This document shows positions 1 to 8,900 of a stretch of 64,000 bases of DNA, piece by piece. The DNA is from Desulfobacterales bacterium (GTDB lineage: Bacteria; Desulfobacterota; Desulfobacteria; Desulfobacterales; JAFDDL01): positions 95,838 through 159,837 of the forward strand of contig JAVEYW010000001.1 in NCBI GenBank assembly GCA_034003325.1, in the 5' to 3' direction. The notes below the pieces were generated by a model, which worked only from the letters and a program-made list of their open reading frames with translations, was not told the DNA's origin and ran no database searches. Each line of letters begins with the position of its first letter. Position 1 is the stretch's first letter. The translations under genes were made by a program, and so were the position numbers.

Positions 1-920
1 TCCCCCTTCAATCCGCGCCAGTCCGCCAGCTGCCGATAGGCTTTTAACGGCATTAAGGCGGGAAGCGCGTATTTCCAATCTTTACTCGTGATCATTCGGC
101 GCTTTACGGCATACCTGAACATTTCGTGGGCAGCCTGAATATCCCCTTCCCACAGGCATCGATAGGTGCGTTTCAGATAAGCGCCCGCGCAATATTCACG
201 AATTCGATCAGGACCCAATGCGGTTGCAATATCCGGAAAATCCGACAAGAAGCGCTCTTTTACCAACAAATTAAAATAACCGCTACGGGCTTGATTCGAG
301 GTCACTTGCCCGTGGGAGTGGAATCGATAAAAAGCCAATACTTCAGGGACCAAACAGATGGGATTCGTGCCGGCCACTCTCAGCCAGAGGTCATAATCTA
401 CACAAGCTTGGTACGCAGTGTTAAATGCCGGTTCGGGCAGGTAATCTCTTTGGACCAACGCCGCATGTATCGGCCACAAAGCTGAAAATCGAAACAGGCT
501 GTGTAACTTTTGATCGTTTTCATAATCCGGCGGGATAAAAGGCTCCCCCGGCTTATTGCCGACGCGTTGCCAACCGCAATACGCAATGGCCGCTTTTTTC
601 TCGACTATTTCCGCCAGCATCAACTCGACAAACCGGTGGTCCCAATAGTCATCGCAATCTAAAAATGCGATATAGCGGCCAGTAGAATTGGCGATTCCCG
701 AATTTCTCGCCGATGAATGTCCTTGGTTTTTTTGGTGCACGGGTTTTATTTTCTTCCCGTACCCCGCCATAATGCCTGCCGTATTATCTGTCGAGCCGTC
801 GTTGACCACAACGATTTCAATATTCGCGTAGGATTGATGCAATACCGAATCAATGGCATCACGGAGAAAAACTTCACCGTTGAAACAGGGAATAATTACG
901 GACACCAATGGCATATCCAT
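1..920 (-). CDS. GT2 glycosyltransferase, 3' end beyond window
   Basis: Family 2 glycosyltransferase, expected to add a sugar from a nucleotide donor to a growing polysaccharide at the cytoplasmic face of the membrane. The N-terminus reads MDMPLVSVIIPCFNGE and continues with VVVNDGSTDNT and AFLDCDDYWD, which are the GT-A nucleotide-binding strand and the DxD-type metal site. About 306 codons are visible and the frame is still open at base 1, so the C-terminus is missing. The start is the ATG at 918-920; a second ATG two codons in is possible. It is the last visible gene of the minus-strand exopolysaccharide array and lies 47 bp downstream of the propeller gene. The family call is firm; donor and acceptor are unknown. 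Confidence 0.85.
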   Translation of the reverse strand, partial: MDMPLVSVIIPCFNGEVFLRDAIDSVLHQSYANIEIVVVNDGSTDNTAGIMAGYGKKIKPVHQKNQGHSSARNSGIANSTGRYIAFLDCDDYWDHRFVELMLAEIVEKKAAIAYCGWQRVGNKPGEPFIPPDYENDQKLHSLFRFSALWPIHAALVQRDYLPEPAFNTAYQACVDYDLWLRVAGTNPICLVPEVLAFYRFHSHGQVTSNQARSGYFNLLVKERFLSDFPDIATALGPDRIREYCAGAYLKRTYRCLWEGDIQAAHEMFRYAVKRRMITSKDWKYALPALMPLKAYRQLADWRGLKG

Positions 921-967
921 TCAAAAAATCCTTCGGCAAAAACACTTCATAAAAGCAAACATCGGGG

Positions 968-2350
968 TTACTTTCCTTTAATAATGCGGGATAGAACGAA
1001 GCGGCTATTCAAGCCGGTGTCTTTTTCATATACCAGCAAGCACTCGCCATTCGGACCGGATGCCAGCGCTGGATTCGCCACACTGCTTCCGGCTCGTTGT
1101 TCGCTTTTATCCAACCACAAGCTTTTGTTCATAAATTTATTCGCTGAAACATCATCGGCTGGGTTGTAATAATTGAGGAGAATGGCCGAATGGGGGGTGG
1201 GCGGATCAGCCGTACGCCACCCGAACTCCATCGACAACAACGCATATTTGCCACTCCATGCCATCGCCGCCTGAAAAGGGGAAATCTGCCCTTTTCCTAC
1301 AGCGTATCCTTTTTCAAGCGTTTCATGGGGGAAAAAAAGGTTGCCCCGCTTATCTTTTTCCGCAAAAGTGAGGCGTTGGGGCCATTTTCCCCGCACCTCA
1401 ACAAAAGAAAGGGTCGGTTCGCAGTTCCAACCGCCTATCCAATGATTGAAAGCCACGCCCCACCCCTTGACTGTGCCTATAATGCCGGGTTTATCCACAA
1501 CCCAGGAACCTTCAAACACCAGGGGACGTTCAAGCAATTTTCCGGAAGAGGGGTCAAGCGCCAGCATTGCCGCCTGGGTTTTACCAAATTTTCCGGCTTC
1601 AATCCGATAAGCGACCGCACACTCATTCCCACGGCAGGCAATGGATGGATTCCCCCTTGAATTGAGATCAGCCCACCAATACTCATCATCCCCCAGCCAT
1701 TTCCCGTTTTCGGGCAGGACTTTTTGAATGTTATCGGGTGATTCACCATCCAGAAAAATACCTTCCGGGTCGATGCAAGCGCCGGCATCGCTCACCCTTG
1801 CCCCAACCAAACTGTAAACGGGATAATTTCTGGCATCCATCCAAACAACAAAATAGTTGCCCTTGCCGTACGATACGGATGGCCGGGCCTGGTTGCCGGA
1901 TTTTGTGCTTACCGGCATCCCGTTTGTTTTTGACACAACCCCTTTCTCGTCTACAACCGCAGCATAAATGTCGTAATCCCTTCCATTTCGAAAGTCCTCC
2001 CATACAATGAGGAATCGCTTTCCGTCAAAGGAGACCGATGGGTATCCCTGGACATTCGGCGCATTACAGACAAGGATGCCATCGGGATCCAGCGATGATC
2101 CCGTGGCCGGATCAATCCGCGCGCAATAAATATCGGCAGCATCTTCAACTGGTTGCCGAGCGCCATCCCTCCAGGCCACGAGATAGACGGAAGTGCCGAA
2201 CGCCACGCACGGGTTGTTTTGGCGTATCTCGGGCGCGCGACATTCAGGCGCCGCTTTCAGGGACGGGAGAATTTCCAACGGCCCGATATGGTCTGCAACC
2301 GCATCTTGAAAAAATATGAAAATGAGTATGAGAACCAGCCAAGGATTCAT
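968..2350 (-). CDS. Secreted beta-propeller-like protein
   Basis: Predicted exported protein of 460 residues with no assigned function. The start MNPWLVLILIFIFF opens a clear signal peptide ending near DAVADH; an upstream in-frame ATG at 2437 would put 29 non-signal residues in front and run into the previous gene, so it was not chosen. The body repeats a blade-like pattern of the form P-x-V-S-(F/Y)-x-G followed by a hydrophobic strand and W-x-D-x-R (for example FLIVWEDFRNG and YFVVWMDARN), typical of a beta-propeller. It starts 4 bp after the stop of the next propeller gene, so the two are probably co-translated. A role in binding or modifying the extracellular polysaccharide is only a guess. 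Confidence 0.7.
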   Translation of the reverse strand: MNPWLVLILIFIFFQDAVADHIGPLEILPSLKAAPECRAPEIRQNNPCVAFGTSVYLVAWRDGARQPVEDAADIYCARIDPATGSSLDPDGILVCNAPNVQGYPSVSFDGKRFLIVWEDFRNGRDYDIYAAVVDEKGVVSKTNGMPVSTKSGNQARPSVSYGKGNYFVVWMDARNYPVYSLVGARVSDAGACIDPEGIFLDGESPDNIQKVLPENGKWLGDDEYWWADLNSRGNPSIACRGNECAVAYRIEAGKFGKTQAAMLALDPSSGKLLERPLVFEGSWVVDKPGIIGTVKGWGVAFNHWIGGWNCEPTLSFVEVRGKWPQRLTFAEKDKRGNLFFPHETLEKGYAVGKGQISPFQAAMAWSGKYALLSMEFGWRTADPPTPHSAILLNYYNPADDVSANKFMNKSLWLDKSEQRAGSSVANPALASGPNGECLLVYEKDTGLNSRFVLSRIIKGK

Positions 2351-2354
2351 CAGG

Positions 2355-3539
2355 CTACCGGTTTGAAAAGGTGGTTCTGACCATCCAACTGGGCCAACTA
2401 TAAGGAGAAGGTGTTGAGTACAGCCGCCCCTGGGCATCGATTGCCTTAACGGATCCGAGTTCCCAAGCTTCCTTTAGCATGGCCTTTTGCCGAACGGGTC
2501 TAAAAACACCATCTTTGTAAAGATGCCGCACCTCCCCCGCAAAGATTCTGCGGACATTAAATTCATCGCCGCCGCCGGTATAAATAACACCTGCATTCGG
2601 GGAATAAACGGCAAATACGGTGTGAAAACCGGAATCTAAAAGCCCCTTGCCATCCATTCGCTTTAATCCGCCCCCCGCATACCGCTTAATTTCTCCTGAG
2701 GTTTCATTCAGCGACCAAATTTCTTTTCCGCCATTGGGCATCCAGAAGAATATACCGTCCGTCGTCACATGGGCCCCGCCAACATGCCCTGCTCTGAATT
2801 GCTTGAGCCCGGCCGCCCGCAAATCGTCGCCGTCGGCAATCAGCATCGCCTTTTTTTCATCGACCACTATTTTCCATATCCCACCTGCCCCCGCAAAATA
2901 ACAAGCCTTGCCATCGTGGGTTACAGCAAAATTGGTGGCGCACCCCTCCTCCAAATCAGTGGCTTTAACCCAAGATGATTTCGACACAGCTTTGGTTTTA
3001 AGCGTCCCCCCACCCGAAACCGTTGTAACGTGCCAGGAACCATCGGTGTGTTTGGTCAATTTACGAAGTCTTTTATTCATCATATCAGAAACGTAAACAT
3101 TGCCGAACTGATCTGTTTTTATGTCTAAATCATTATAAGCGCGATAACCGAAGTCAAATTTTGCCTGATCGCCCGGGCCATCCCGAAAGCCTTTTTCGCC
3201 GGTGCCCGCAATGATGTAATCCGTACCTTCAGACGAAATCCAATGAACCTGGGCATTCTGCGGTTCGGCCACAAACATGCTTCCATTTGGACCCATGGCC
3301 ATTACCGCAAAGTCTCCTCGGCACGCTTCTCTGGCCGGACCGCCAAGGCCTTCGGGAACGGAAATTCTCGTATAGGCAATGTGCTCCGCATAAAGCGCGC
3401 GCCCGGTGGGTATATCCGCCAAAATTCTCGTTCGATTTTCAGCGCACACCCCTGTGGTGATTCCTGCACAGGTGATGAAAAGACCGATAAGAACAAATCC
3501 CCACGAACGAGGGCGGCTGTGACACATTGCACATGCCAT
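2355..3539 (-). CDS. Secreted NHL-type beta-propeller protein
   Basis: Exported 394-residue protein with an N-terminal hydrophobic segment (WGFVLIGLFITCAGITTGVCA) consistent with a signal peptide. The rest carries NHL-like repeats: blocks such as DIKTDQFGNVYVSDMMNKRLRKL, seen here in shortened form as D-x-x-G-N-V-Y-V-S-D, and AIDAQGRLYS, each giving a G-N-(V/L)-Y-V strand followed by a basic turn. NHL propellers bind proteins or carbohydrates, or act as lyases, so the activity cannot be named. It lies between a sulfotransferase (29 bp upstream) and the second propeller gene (4 bp downstream), all on the same strand. A second in-frame ATG four codons inside is an alternative start. Confidence 0.7.
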   Translation of the reverse strand: MACAMCHSRPRSWGFVLIGLFITCAGITTGVCAENRTRILADIPTGRALYAEHIAYTRISVPEGLGGPAREACRGDFAVMAMGPNGSMFVAEPQNAQVHWISSEGTDYIIAGTGEKGFRDGPGDQAKFDFGYRAYNDLDIKTDQFGNVYVSDMMNKRLRKLTKHTDGSWHVTTVSGGGTLKTKAVSKSSWVKATDLEEGCATNFAVTHDGKACYFAGAGGIWKIVVDEKKAMLIADGDDLRAAGLKQFRAGHVGGAHVTTDGIFFWMPNGGKEIWSLNETSGEIKRYAGGGLKRMDGKGLLDSGFHTVFAVYSPNAGVIYTGGGDEFNVRRIFAGEVRHLYKDGVFRPVRQKAMLKEAWELGSVKAIDAQGRLYSTPSPYSWPSWMVRTTFSNR

Positions 3540-3568
3540 GGCTATTTAATATCCATGCTGATACGGCA

Positions 3569-4438
3569 CTATGGGGTATCCCAGAGTGTCATCAACTTAG
3601 AATCCCCGACAATGCTGTAGATTTTTTCAATCTCTTCCCGGGCCAAATTCTCTTTCCACTTAAAAGCTGTTTTAACCGGGTCTTTCCGAATGCCCCAATA
3701 GCCATCCGTTTCCCGGTCCGTTGATTTAAGCAGAAAATCTTTTGTTTTTTCGGTGAAGTCCCAGTTCAGGAATTCAAATATTTCCTTTGATTTCTCGATG
3801 GGATCAAGGCAAAGCGCTTCATAAGTTACGAGTTTGAAATTGGGGATGGACACCCTGTCCGGCAACCCCTGTTCCTCGTGAACGGATCGCCAGATTTTCG
3901 CCCATCCCTCAACGCCTTGTTTCCCCATCCCATATTTTTTCCCCTCCACGTATGAGAGCACATTTCCGCATGGATGCCGAATGATGAATATGATTTTGGG
4001 CCGGCCCAGCGCGCTTGAAATCCAATCGATCCCCCAGTCAAATTCGACTATCTTGGAAACAAATTTTATCCCTCTGTTTTTATAAAACAGCTTGAAGAAC
4101 CGGTCACTCAGTATCAAAGGGAAAAGTTTCGTCAGGGGATATAGATTCAGGTCCATAAACAGTTTTTTAGAGGGCGTTTTATGCCCCGTGGTATGTGCGT
4201 TTTTCAACAACGCCGTGCCTTTAAACGCATCGACCAACATGGCCGAAGCTTTCTTCGTGCACCCTTCTTTTTCAATGAGTTGCTGTAAAGGGATAAAAAG
4301 GTCGCACTTCTTCAAATTGTTGGGTTCATACCGGTACATCACATGCGGGTCACTTTCTAAAATTTTCCCAAGCCATGATGTGCCGCTTCTGGCAAGACCG
4401 ATAACTAAAACGACGTCCTTAAAATTTTCGACGAACAT
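3569..4438 (-). CDS. Sulfotransferase 1
   Basis: Predicted PAPS-dependent sulfotransferase of 289 residues. The 5'-phosphosulfate-binding loop is GLARSGTSWLGKIL near residues 14-27, and the 3'-phosphate-binding segment is IIFIIRHPCGNVLSY in the middle of the protein; both are hallmarks of the carbohydrate sulfotransferase fold. No membrane segment is seen, so it probably acts in the cytoplasm, on lipid-linked saccharide or a precursor. It is one of three divergent sulfotransferases in this locus, which points to a sulfated exopolysaccharide. Neighbours are a GT4 enzyme upstream and the propeller genes downstream. The acceptor is unknown. Confidence 0.88.
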   Translation of the reverse strand: MFVENFKDVVLVIGLARSGTSWLGKILESDPHVMYRYEPNNLKKCDLFIPLQQLIEKEGCTKKASAMLVDAFKGTALLKNAHTTGHKTPSKKLFMDLNLYPLTKLFPLILSDRFFKLFYKNRGIKFVSKIVEFDWGIDWISSALGRPKIIFIIRHPCGNVLSYVEGKKYGMGKQGVEGWAKIWRSVHEEQGLPDRVSIPNFKLVTYEALCLDPIEKSKEIFEFLNWDFTEKTKDFLLKSTDRETDGYWGIRKDPVKTAFKWKENLAREEIEKIYSIVGDSKLMTLWDTP

Positions 4439-4476
4439 ATTTCCTCTTTCAATTGGTATGCGTTAACTCGCCAACT

Positions 4477-5565
4477 TCAAACTAATTCCCAAAAGATATG
4501 TTTCATCTGGGGCCAAATCTTCTCCCAGCTATGTTTGTCCGCGGTCTCTTTTCCAGATATCGAGAGCCTGTGGCACAATTCCCGATCGCCGGCCAGACGA
4601 ACCATATTCATCGCCAATGCTTGGTAATCCCCGGGGTCGACCATCAATACATCTCTTTGATCTTGCACCAGATAGGGAATACCACCTGCAGAGGTCGTCA
4701 CCACCGGCACGCCCACCGCAAAGGCTTCAAGGATAGAATTGGGATAATTATCGACTCGAGACGGATTGATAAAAATATCCGATTGCGCCAAATGCGCCGG
4801 AATCTTTGCCGGATCAATCTTCCCTAACAGCGTGACATCTTCTTCCAGTGAAAGCGCCTTAATGATATGCTCAATAGCCGTCCGCAGGCTGCCATCTCCG
4901 ATTAGGGTCAATTTGGCGCCTTGAATTTTTTCCTTGGCGAGCTTGAAGGCGCGAACTGCGGTTTCAACATCGTAATATGGTTCGAAATTACGGGTACATA
5001 TGAACCTGTCCCCTCTTCTTTGGCTCGGCTTTCGGTGCTGAAAAAGGTCGAGATCGATGATATTGGGCAACACCAAGGATCTCACTCCAAAGCGCTCGAA
5101 AACTTTTTTTAAAAAGGCACTTGGAACGGTAACAAAATCGGCCTGTTTCAACACCCATAGAAATCTCTTTCCAAAATTATGGAAAAAATCTTCGGCTTCT
5201 CCCCCCCGATAGTTGACGATCACACGATTGGACAAAATTTTCCCTATAATAACAGCGGGGATGACATTGAAGAAATAATAGAGATGTGAACATCCTAAAA
5301 TATAAATAATAGCGGTGGGCCGGCAACCGGAAATCAATCGCCAAAGAAACACGACCTCTCTTAGCAGGGTTCTTATTGCCGGAATGTTTCCAACAAACCG
5401 TTCAATCGTCTCGGTTGACCTGTTTGTGGGAATAATCGTGACGCAAACCCGTTCCTTTTCCAGCAATTTTTTTAATAAGAACGCCTGGTTTGCCATCCCG
5501 CCAAAGGGCGGTGGGATGGGCGCCACGATAACCACATTCAAAAAAGGATTGCCGCTATCATTCAT
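4477..5565 (-). CDS. GT4 glycosyltransferase
   Basis: Family 4 (GT-B fold) glycosyltransferase, 362 residues. The N-terminal Rossmann domain begins VVIVAPIPPPFGGMANQ, with the glycine-rich acceptor loop. The C-terminal donor domain shows TLIGDGSL and the terminal signature region around FINPSRVDNYPNSILEAF, with the E of the EX7E motif and the GVPVVTTSAGGIPYLV loop. The length is normal for the family. It probably extends the exopolysaccharide repeat unit. It is followed downstream by sulfotransferase 1 (38 bp) and preceded by the O-ligase-like gene (122 bp). Confidence 0.9.
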   Translation of the reverse strand: MNDSGNPFLNVVIVAPIPPPFGGMANQAFLLKKLLEKERVCVTIIPTNRSTETIERFVGNIPAIRTLLREVVFLWRLISGCRPTAIIYILGCSHLYYFFNVIPAVIIGKILSNRVIVNYRGGEAEDFFHNFGKRFLWVLKQADFVTVPSAFLKKVFERFGVRSLVLPNIIDLDLFQHRKPSQRRGDRFICTRNFEPYYDVETAVRAFKLAKEKIQGAKLTLIGDGSLRTAIEHIIKALSLEEDVTLLGKIDPAKIPAHLAQSDIFINPSRVDNYPNSILEAFAVGVPVVTTSAGGIPYLVQDQRDVLMVDPGDYQALAMNMVRLAGDRELCHRLSISGKETADKHSWEKIWPQMKHIFWELV

Positions 5566-5687
5566 TCTTGAAGTTATATGGAGCCATCAGCTCAACCGGT
5601 TCGCTTGAATCCCAAAAAATTAAACTGCCGCCAATGCGAATTTCCACGGTTCCAAAAAGTCGGTTTGGGTCGCGTGCCTGTCAGGTC

Positions 5688-6956
5688 TCAACCGGCCTGC
5701 ATGACCTCGCGGGTCATTTGGATCTCTTTTTCTTCAGCGAATTTTTCTTCTCGCTGTAAAATTTTCAGCAACACGCATATCGCATTCAGATGGTAAAACA
5801 AATCCCAATAGGCGACACCTAAAAAAGCCCCCCCGACAGCATACGCCAAAAGGGAGGTTTGAACCGAAATGGCAGCGTCGCCTATCCAACCATCCTTTCC
5901 ACTTTTGGCAGCTCTTCGGTTGACTCTCTCCAAGGCTATCATCGTCCCAAACAACAAGCTGAGCCACAGCAGCAGCGCAACATATCCATGTTCGCCCAAT
6001 ATTTCGAAATACGCACTGTGTGCATCATGCGCCAAGCCGCGAAAAGTTTCAAACCCGCCGCCGGAAAAGGGGGACATATTCGCTCTGAGGTAGGCATAGT
6101 TCCAGGCCTCGAATCGCCCTAAAACAGATGCGTCCTCGTCATAGGTTTCGATTGTTTGCATCCGGTCAAACCACTTTGTCGGCAGGTGGGTTGAGGCGAC
6201 AGGGATGGCCAATAATAATCCCGGAATCAAAACCAAAAGCCATCTCTTTCTTTTTTGCCTCAGCAGTATGGCCGATACTGTAACGGCCAAGGTTAGCAAT
6301 CCCCCCCTTGACCATGTGCAAATAACTGAAAAAACGGAAAAAATAAACATAACCGGAAACATTATGCGCAGCCATTTGCTGGTGGATATTCGCCCACACA
6401 ATAAAAATACCGGCAACATCATATTCAGGGCGAGCGCGATGTCATTGTTATCCGCATAAAAGCTATATGGCGGCCCCCATACCTTATGGGAAAAGCCTGT
6501 TCCTATAGCAAATATCCCCCCTTTAAGGCCCACTAGGCCGAAGGAAATTGCTATTACAAATAGTAGAAATTTTAGTTGTTCTTTTGTCCTTATTAAAAAG
6601 AAGGTGGGGATGATACCAATATAAATTTTCATCACCTTTTCCCACTGGCTCTGGGCAGCGAATGGATGATCCGGATTCAAATAAGTTGTTAGGGTGAAAT
6701 AGAGCATTAGTAAAATGAACAACATCGTTTCTCTGGTCAGCGGAAACGCCCTGCTTTCCTTTCGGTTAAGAAACATGCCGATTACGGTTGCGGAAAAGAC
6801 GATGAAATATATCGGCATGGTAACGGAAAATCCCCAGGCATATCGGTGCGGATTTAAATAGCCTATTACCGCCAAGGCTAGCACCCCGATCCATGGCTTA
6901 AATAAGGCGATGAAGGACGAGGATACCGTAAACAACAATACCAATAAATCACGCAC
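5688..6956 (-). CDS. O-antigen-ligase-like protein, exosortase-A type
   Basis: Polytopic membrane protein of 422 residues resembling the putative O-glycosylation ligases associated with exosortase A loci (the Wzy/WaaL superfamily). The N-terminus MRDLLVLLFTVSSSF leads into about ten hydrophobic segments. The motifs GYLNPHRYAWGF near residue 35, FYADNNDIALALN near residue 165 and the long periplasmic loop with GRFEAWNYA and GLAHDAHSAYFEILGEHG near residues 285-325 are characteristic of this subfamily. The expected role is polymerisation of repeat units or transfer of glycan to a lipid or protein acceptor in the periplasm. It is 28 bp downstream of sulfotransferase 2. Whether it is polymerase or ligase cannot be decided from sequence. 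Confidence 0.85.
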   Translation of the reverse strand: MRDLLVLLFTVSSSFIALFKPWIGVLALAVIGYLNPHRYAWGFSVTMPIYFIVFSATVIGMFLNRKESRAFPLTRETMLFILLMLYFTLTTYLNPDHPFAAQSQWEKVMKIYIGIIPTFFLIRTKEQLKFLLFVIAISFGLVGLKGGIFAIGTGFSHKVWGPPYSFYADNNDIALALNMMLPVFLLCGRISTSKWLRIMFPVMFIFSVFSVICTWSRGGLLTLAVTVSAILLRQKRKRWLLVLIPGLLLAIPVASTHLPTKWFDRMQTIETYDEDASVLGRFEAWNYAYLRANMSPFSGGGFETFRGLAHDAHSAYFEILGEHGYVALLLWLSLLFGTMIALERVNRRAAKSGKDGWIGDAAISVQTSLLAYAVGGAFLGVAYWDLFYHLNAICVLLKILQREEKFAEEKEIQMTREVMQAG

Positions 6957-6984
6957 GGTTTATTAACCCTTTCCAATACATCCG

Positions 6985-7920
6985 CTAATAACCCTTATAT
7001 CCCAATTTTCCCATCGTATCATCAAGTAATGGCAATATGTTAGATATTTGTTCGGGGTTTTCTTCCTTCCATTTATTCAAACGCGGTTTTGAAAATGCGT
7101 TCGTCGGGTTTTGCACTAGCGATGAACAGTATTTTTCAATTACTGGGGTAAACGGAATGCTCAGTTTCGAAAACACATCCCAAAATGTTTCAACAGGTCT
7201 TAAGAGAATGTCCTCATAGCTGACCTCCACCCATTTTGGTGCCGGCACCAAGGATTTTGCCCTCAAAACGGCCGTATTGGCGGCGATCCACTGTTGCGCA
7301 CATACATTTTCGATACTGTCCCTTAAATAATTTCGCCAACCCTCAAAGAGGAAAAAACACCAGGTGGTGTAATTACCCCCGTCTACGGCTACCTTTTCGG
7401 GCAAGTCCAACGCCCATTTGCCGTATTCGCCGGGTCTCGCCCAGCCATGGATAAGTGAATTCACGTTATCGGGCCCATTCCTTTTGACAAATAAAAAGGA
7501 GGCGTCCCTAAATAGGGTTTTCAGGTATGGTATACGAAAACAATTCTGATTTGCTTTATCAACGAAACGCTTTCGGCCTAACTGCGTATAAAAAAATCGC
7601 GTAACAGCATACTTATCCGCATCGGTTGCCTCTTTTGCGGTCAACTGATGGGAATTCCATCCATTCTCCGAAGCAGGATGCAATCGTTCCCATGTTTCAT
7701 GGCTTTCCCTGAAAAGAGATCTCAAATCGGCGCTCTGCGATAGCGCAAGATAGGCGGCCGTTGTACCCGCTCTGGAGCAGCCGACGATGAAAATAGGGTT
7801 CGAAAGCTTCGGGCGCCAAATTGGGTACAAGAGGCTTCGATAAAGAACGGCCATTTCTTTTCCATAGTAAACCGCGTTTTTAACGATTTTCTTCTGAAAG
7901 CTGTTGAATTGATTTATCAT
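6985..7920 (-). CDS. Sulfotransferase 2
   Basis: Sulfotransferase-family protein of 311 residues. The phosphosulfate loop is PIFIVGCSRAGTTAAYLAL at residues 42-60, and the 3'-phosphate site is the segment SFLFVKRNGPDNVNSLIHG near residue 145, with the expected Arg and Ser. It has little visible similarity to the other two sulfotransferases outside these motifs, so the three probably act on different sugars or positions. It sits between a GT2 gene (19 bp upstream) and the O-ligase-like gene (28 bp downstream). The acceptor is unknown. Confidence 0.82.
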   Translation of the reverse strand: MINQFNSFQKKIVKNAVYYGKEMAVLYRSLLYPIWRPKLSNPIFIVGCSRAGTTAAYLALSQSADLRSLFRESHETWERLHPASENGWNSHQLTAKEATDADKYAVTRFFYTQLGRKRFVDKANQNCFRIPYLKTLFRDASFLFVKRNGPDNVNSLIHGWARPGEYGKWALDLPEKVAVDGGNYTTWCFFLFEGWRNYLRDSIENVCAQQWIAANTAVLRAKSLVPAPKWVEVSYEDILLRPVETFWDVFSKLSIPFTPVIEKYCSSLVQNPTNAFSKPRLNKWKEENPEQISNILPLLDDTMGKLGYKGY

Positions 7921-7939
7921 CTGACCTTATCGGAAAAGA

Positions 7940-8875
7940 TTATTTTATATTAAGGCAACCATGTATTTCGCCGATTATTGCCCCACATCGGACAAAATAA
8001 TACCGCTTTTGATTCAATCCGGGGTTAATACAAAATAAAAACGCATTTCTAATCAGCAAGTTGAAAAGATAGGGCGGTACGCCGAACATGCAGTGCTCGA
8101 CCTGGTCCCTCCGATCCAGTTGTCGCACAACTTTGTTCCTCAGATACGCTTTTTTAAAGAGGTATGGTAATTTCAATCTGGCAAGGTCGACCATATGGTA
8201 TTGCACAATATCCGGCACATATAGCAGGCGCTGACCCGCGCGCAATCCCCTGATAATATAATCGGCATCTTCGCCGCCCCTGAGGTTGTGGCCGCTCGGC
8301 CCGAGATCCAAATTGAAAAAACCTGTTTTCTCGATAAACGAACGCCTGAGAAATAGGTTACCCGCACCGGGGATAAACCCGGTTTCATTTATTTCTTTTA
8401 TCTTATTCCCGAGGTCGAAATTGGGTATTGGGAACGGACGAATTGCATAGCCGCTCCGGTCATGGACCCATGGCGGCTCCCTTCCATCCCATTTCGGGAT
8501 TATCCTGCCGCAGAAACCGGAATAGATAGGGTAGCAAGAAAAAGCACTCATAACGGATAGAAAAAAATTGGCGGGGAAAATGTGATCATCATCCACAAAA
8601 ACCGCCAGGTCGCTATCAAATTGACTTAACGCCAAATTTAAAGCACGGGTTTTCCCCGGTACTTTTTCAACCAAGTGAAGAACCGGCGCGGGCATAACTT
8701 TGGAAAACTGCCGTATGACACCTCCTGTCCCATCGTTGCAAGCATTCTCTACAATTGTCACTATAATTTTAACATGCTTGGGGCGATCCACAGCAGATAA
8801 TGATTCCAGTGCCTCAGCCAGGCTTTCGGCACGGTTGTGCGTGCAAATAATTATATTGAGCGACTTTATTGCCAT
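7940..8875 (-). CDS. GT2 glycosyltransferase
   Basis: Family 2 glycosyltransferase, 311 residues. The N-terminal GT-A domain opens LNIIICTHNRAESL; the metal site is LAVFVDDDHIFP near residue 93, with a DDD form of the DxD motif. The segment LRGGEDADYIIRGLRAG supplies the catalytic-base region (ED). The last 60 residues are hydrophobic and amphipathic and may bind the membrane surface. It is 25 bp downstream of a GT4 gene and 19 bp upstream of sulfotransferase 2, in the same transcription unit. Sugar specificity is unknown. Confidence 0.88.
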   Translation of the reverse strand: MAIKSLNIIICTHNRAESLAEALESLSAVDRPKHVKIIVTIVENACNDGTGGVIRQFSKVMPAPVLHLVEKVPGKTRALNLALSQFDSDLAVFVDDDHIFPANFFLSVMSAFSCYPIYSGFCGRIIPKWDGREPPWVHDRSGYAIRPFPIPNFDLGNKIKEINETGFIPGAGNLFLRRSFIEKTGFFNLDLGPSGHNLRGGEDADYIIRGLRAGQRLLYVPDIVQYHMVDLARLKLPYLFKKAYLRNKVVRQLDRRDQVEHCMFGVPPYLFNLLIRNAFLFCINPGLNQKRYYFVRCGAIIGEIHGCLNIK

Positions 8876-8900
8876 AGAAATTTCTAGATTTTATTTTCGG

